Shown here one piece after another: positions 61,476 through 64,000 of a stretch of 64,000 nucleotides of DNA. Under the pieces are notes generated by a model. It was not told the DNA's origin. It saw nothing but the letters and a program-made list of their open reading frames with translations, and searched no databases. Made by a program: the position numbers and the translations under genes. The stretch's first letter is position 1, and the number at the start of each line of letters is the position of its first letter. The DNA is taken from the NCBI RefSeq assembly GCF_001512285.1, contig NZ_LNUV01000006.1, positions 522,158-586,157 on the forward strand, given 5' to 3'. This DNA is from Arthrobacter sp. EpRS71. GTDB taxonomy: Bacteria > Actinomycetota > Actinomycetes > Actinomycetales > Micrococcaceae.

Positions 61476-62216
61476 ATGAGTGAAGTACGTGTGGGGCTGG
61501 TTATTGAAGATGACCAGGATATCCGCGAATTGGTACGCGTAGTTCTATCCCAGGCGGGATTTGATGTGCATGTAGCGTCCACCGGATCCGCAGGTGTGAC
61601 GTCGGCCCGTGAGCTGAATCCGGACGTTATTACCTTGGATCTGGGCCTTCCAGATATTGATGGTTTTGAGGTTGCCCGCCAGATCCGGAAATCCTCGGAC
61701 GCGTACATCATCATGTTGACGGCCCGCGCTGAAGAGCTGGACACCCTGATGGGTTTGGAAGCCGGCGGCGATGACTACCTCACCAAGCCGTTCCGTCCCC
61801 GGGAATTGCGCGCCCGTGTTGAAGCGATGATGCGGCGGCCGCGGGCGTCGTCGGAATCCAGGAGCGTGGCTGAAGAAGTGGACCCGGAGGTCAGCCACAA
61901 CGGTCTGGCCGTCTCTGCCGGGTCCCGCACCGCTGTCCTGAACGGCACCGAACTCAAGCTGACGAGGACGGAGTTCGATCTCCTGCTCGCGCTGCTGGAG
62001 ACCGGACGGATTGTGCGGACCAAGGCAGATCTCGCGCGCCGCCTCCGCAACGAACCGTACGACGTCGGAAGTTACGTCAGCGACGCCGATGAACGCGCCG
62101 TTGAGGTACATATGGGAAATCTGCGCAAGAAGCTCGGCGACAGCATCCAGGCACCGCGTTGGCTCGAGACGGTCCGCGGCGTGGGCTACCGGCTCGCGCC
62201 CGGCTCAAGCAACTAA
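61476..62216 (+). CDS. OmpR/PhoB family response regulator
   Basis: Response regulator of 246 residues. The receiver domain has acidic IEDDQD, phospho-acceptor Asp in ITLDLGLPDIDGFE near residue 54, and Lys in TKPFRPRELRARV. A winged HTH output (TRTEFDLLLALLETGRIVRTK, VEVHMGNLRKKL) follows after a 20-residue linker. ATG 61476 has GAGGGG upstream. Divergent from the kinase gene that is its likely partner. A 68-base palindrome follows its stop. Confidence 0.94.
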   Translation: MSEVRVGLVIEDDQDIRELVRVVLSQAGFDVHVASTGSAGVTSARELNPDVITLDLGLPDIDGFEVARQIRKSSDAYIIMLTARAEELDTLMGLEAGGDDYLTKPFRPRELRARVEAMMRRPRASSESRSVAEEVDPEVSHNGLAVSAGSRTAVLNGTELKLTRTEFDLLLALLETGRIVRTKADLARRLRNEPYDVGSYVSDADERAVEVHMGNLRKKLGDSIQAPRWLETVRGVGYRLAPGSSN

Positions 62217-62220
62217 GCCG

Positions 62221-62288
62221 ACCCAACTGGGTAGCAGTTCAGGTCGTTCCCAGCGCTGAGAACGGCCTGATCTGCTACCTACTTGGGC
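62221..62288. repeat. 68-base dispersed palindrome, copy 2
   Basis: Same element as at 15521-15588, with 62 of 68 bases identical. It lies 4 bases after the response-regulator stop, between convergent genes. Changes lie in one arm and near the loop, so pairing is kept less fully than in copy 1. Confidence 0.9.
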
Positions 62289-62319
62289 AAGGACGCACGC
62301 AAGGGTTCGGCGGCTGGGC

Positions 62320-62700
62320 TTACTGAAACCGGGTTTCCAGTTCCTCAATGGTGCCGGAAATGAAGCGGTCCATTTCGTGAACCTGCGCCGCCAGCTCGTG
62401 GAGGTGGTCTCCGTTCGGCAAGAGCCTGACGCTGATTTCCAACTCAGTGGCCAGGCGGTTCATGCAGATGGCACCCACCATGTGACTAGAGGTCTTCAGG
62501 CTCAGGACAGCGTCCATGGCGTCGTCAATGTCCAGCTTTTTCAGCGCGCGGTGAAGCCGGCCCACCCGCCACGGCAGGAGCTCCACATAGTTGCGCACGA
62601 AGGTGCTGATAATGCCATGGTCGCCGCCAAGCTCGGCTTGGAGTTCGGTGAGGACGGTGCGATCCACCAAGGCATCGGTGCATTCGTCGTACTCGGACAC
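62320..62700 (-). CDS. Hpt-like protein lacking the conserved phospho-histidine
   Basis: Protein of 126 residues with the four-helix Hpt layout (LTELQAELGGDHGIISTFVR onward). The usual AHxLKG(S/A)S motif reads VLSLKTSSHMVGA: Leu replaces the phospho-histidine. A histidine exists five residues further on, in SSHM. It would therefore be a pseudo-Hpt that binds a receiver domain without phosphotransfer. I use GTG 62700, since GGAGG and GGGAGGGG lie just upstream on the minus strand inside the longer frame (start 62733); GTG 62703 is similar. It is convergent with the response regulator, hinting at the same pathway. Confidence 0.75.
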   Translation of the reverse strand: MSEYDECTDALVDRTVLTELQAELGGDHGIISTFVRNYVELLPWRVGRLHRALKKLDIDDAMDAVLSLKTSSHMVGAICMNRLATELEISVRLLPNGDHLHELAAQVHEMDRFISGTIEELETRFQ

Positions 62701-62890
62701 CACACCCCTCCCGCCTCCAAACAATAGATTCACGATTCAACAGTAGGACCCGCGGAACTACCGCAACGCCCTAAATCCAAAGATTGATCCAATCTTGAGC
62801 GGACTCAGAGGCACTCTTGATCCAGCCCCCTCACAGTAGTGAGAAGCAGATCTGGGTGTGTCCAGGCTGAATCAGGGAACGGGGATCAAC

Positions 62891-63061
62891 GTGGACAGTG
62901 CTGCTCGCCCGTCGCCGGGCCTTATGCTCATCATCGTGGTCTGCATGACGGTCCTGTTGGGCATTGGAGGGTCGGCCGCCTTCTCACTGTGGCAGCAGAG
63001 TTCCCACACCACTGTCACCGATCAAGCAGTCAACTCCGCACCCACCACCAAGGCGCCCTAG
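62891..63061 (+). CDS. Small single-pass membrane protein
   Basis: Protein of 56 residues: short N-terminus, one hydrophobic segment (GLMLIIVVCMTVLLGIGG), and a hydrophilic Ser/Thr/Ala tail. Start GTG 62891 is preceded by GGGAACGGGG; GTG 62858 would add 11 residues. No family recognised. Ends 12 bases before the vsr gene, convergent with it. Confidence 0.55.
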   Translation: MDSAARPSPGLMLIIVVCMTVLLGIGGSAAFSLWQQSSHTTVTDQAVNSAPTTKAP

Positions 63062-63073
63062 CTCACGGCTGAT

Positions 63074-63514
63074 TCAGTCCACTGGGGATTCCAGAAATGC
63101 CGTCAGCCTGTCCTCAAGAACGGACTTGTCCTTGAGCTGGCACTCCCACACCGTGTGCACCTGCCAGCCGGCAGCTTCCAACTGTTCCCGCTGCAGTGCG
63201 TCCCTATCCCGGGTTCGTGTTCTTTTGGCCTCCCAAAACTCTGCATTTGCTGCCGGAGCACGCTGCCCGGCTGCGCAGTCGTGGAAATGCCAGAAACAGC
63301 CATTGACGAAAATGACCTTCCGCCGAGCCGCGAACACCAGATCCGGGCGGCCCGGCAGTTTCACTGCCCCTGACTGTCCGTGTAACCGGTACCGGTAGCC
63401 TTTCGCGTGCAGGAGTTTGCGGACCAGAAGCTCAGGTTTGGTGTCCTTACCGCGGATTTTGGACATGTTGCGGCTACGTTGCTCCCGCGTCAGAAGGTCC
63501 CGGCTCTCGGCCAT
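63074..63514 (-). CDS. vsr: Very short patch repair endonuclease (Vsr)
   Basis: Protein of 146 residues. Vsr motifs are intact: RSRNMSKIRGKDTKPELLVR near residue 13, LPGRPDLVF near 53 with the catalytic Asp, and FVNGCFWHFHDC near 69 with the metal/structural residues. Vsr nicks T:G mismatches from deaminated 5-methylcytosine. It usually sits beside a Dcm-like methyltransferase; none is visible within the window, although an McrBC-type system lies 4 kb away. ATG 63514 has only a weak ribosome binding site. Confidence 0.9.
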   Translation of the reverse strand: MAESRDLLTREQRSRNMSKIRGKDTKPELLVRKLLHAKGYRYRLHGQSGAVKLPGRPDLVFAARRKVIFVNGCFWHFHDCAAGQRAPAANAEFWEAKRTRTRDRDALQREQLEAAGWQVHTVWECQLKDKSVLEDRLTAFLESPVD

Positions 63515-63537
63515 GCATCCAGCCTACCCAGGGAGTT

Positions 63538-63590
63538 TTTGTACAGATACCGCCCTTATGATGCGCTGTGAGGGGCGGAATCTGTACAAA
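63538..63590. repeat. 18-base inverted repeat over the bsaP stop codon
   Basis: TTTGTACAGATACCGCCC (63538-63555) and GGGCGGAATCTGTACAAA (63573-63590) match at 17 of 18 paired positions around a 17-base loop. One arm codes for the end of BsaP, the other lies between bsaP and vsr. There is no T run after the minus-strand stem. Confidence 0.8.
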
Positions 63591-63819
63591 TTCTAGTGAG
63601 GCCGTGGCGGGAACACTCCGCGGTCCAGCCCAAAGGCGTGACCTGCACTTTCATGCGGCGGCGGCACTGCGGGCAGAAGCGCGGCGGCTCCATCGCCAGG
63701 TGCCGTTGGCAGCTGTGGTGAGCGTCCGACGTCGGGCCCTCACCGTCGGTGCCGAAAGCGCCGCCGTCGGTGCCGCCCCCGCAGTGACCGCAGAATTGCT
63801 GTGACACCGCTGCGTTCAC
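63556..63819 (-). CDS. bsaP: Biotin synthase auxiliary protein BsaP
   Basis: Protein of 87 residues with several cysteine pairs ([29 protein letters not shown]). The C-terminal block [18 protein letters not shown] matches BsaP, an iron-sulfur-type auxiliary protein for biotin synthase in actinobacteria. GTG start at 63819 overlaps the bioB stop (GTGA), so translation is coupled, and the neighbourhood confirms the role. The low-complexity stretch about residues 20-32 is not conserved. Confidence 0.88.
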
Positions 63820-64000
63820 AGCGACTTCTGGAATTCCTTGATGGGCATGTTCAGCTCCACCAGGAGATTGAGGTCGGCGTTGGCGGGTCGGCCCAATGTG
63901 GTGAGGTAGTTGCCCACAATGACGGCGTTGATTCCGCCCAGGAGACCCTCGCGGGTACCGAGGTCGCCGAGGGTCAGCTCACGGCCGCCGGCGTACCGGA
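63816..64000 (-). CDS. bioB: Biotin synthase BioB, 3' end
   Basis: Last 60 codons of biotin synthase, running off the window edge. The wording [20 protein letters not shown] and [13 protein letters not shown] is the BioB C-terminus. The radical-SAM cysteine motif lies outside the window. TGA at 63816-63818 overlaps the bsaP GTG. BioB makes biotin from dethiobiotin. Confidence 0.9.

Noticed and set aside
62839..63072. 77-codon plus-strand frame overlapping the small membrane protein
   Set aside because: No membrane or family signal, and the overlapping frame at 62891 has a better start and a clear hydrophobic segment.

Overview
The window is a chromosomal stretch of a high-GC actinobacterium. 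Gene content and style (GTG and TTG starts, near-leaderless promoters, sucC-sucD, PcrA with an MDMLFDPYADG-type N-terminus, BioB followed by BsaP, MbfA-type ferritin/VIT protein) point to the Micrococcaceae, most likely Arthrobacter or Paenarthrobacter. This is inference from protein style only. No rRNA, prophage, insertion sequence or CRISPR array is visible; one tRNA (Arg, anticodon CCU) is present.

Layout. 1-2640: end of an FdhF/YdeP-type molybdopterin oxidoreductase and its sulfurtransferase FdhD. 2772-5801: a GH38 alpha-mannosidase. 5820-10077 (minus): a polar amino acid or cystine ABC importer followed by two related membrane-anchored proteins of unknown function. 10308-11734 (minus): a tandem-HTH protein coupled to a membrane protein. 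11802-15521: an ABC-F protein and an ABC exporter behind a perfect intrinsic terminator in their 5' leader, a likely attenuated antibiotic-response operon. 15595-19000: Nudix hydrolase, DUF6314, tRNA-Arg, two membrane proteins and an inositol-monophosphatase-like enzyme. 19137-24747: PcrA helicase, a lipoprotein and succinyl-CoA synthetase. 24897-33960: exported or membrane proteins (PIG-L/discoidin/FG-GAP protein, two matrixin-like proteases, MbfA), a class I glutamine amidotransferase and a LOG protein.

34382-41802 looks like a guanidino-compound module: sodium symporter, XRE-cupin regulator, APC permease, ureohydrolase (agmatinase or guanidinobutyrase) and a TPP decarboxylase resembling 2-ketoarginine decarboxylase. 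42002-48624 holds a MarR/MFS efflux pair and a heterodimeric ABC exporter. 48648-49905 holds a thioesterase and CutC. 50050-55769 is a three-gene glycan-related operon (GH123-like/DUF6067, DUF5107-TPR, DUF1349) behind an operator-like inverted repeat. 55856-59423 is an McrBC-type restriction pair with a 15-bp minisatellite in mcrC. 59457-62700 holds a small membrane protein, a divergent histidine kinase/response regulator pair and an Hpt-like protein lacking the expected phospho-histidine. The window ends with a solo Vsr-type endonuclease, BsaP and the 3' end of bioB.

Beyond genes, the window is rich in long intergenic palindromes, mostly between convergent genes. One 68-bp palindrome occurs twice (15521-15588 and 62221-62288, 62/68 identical). 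A 60-bp cassette is shared by a 73-bp tandem array (34131-34296) and a 20-bp-stem palindrome (41855-41915). These repeat families and the attenuator are the signals least explained by ordinary annotation.
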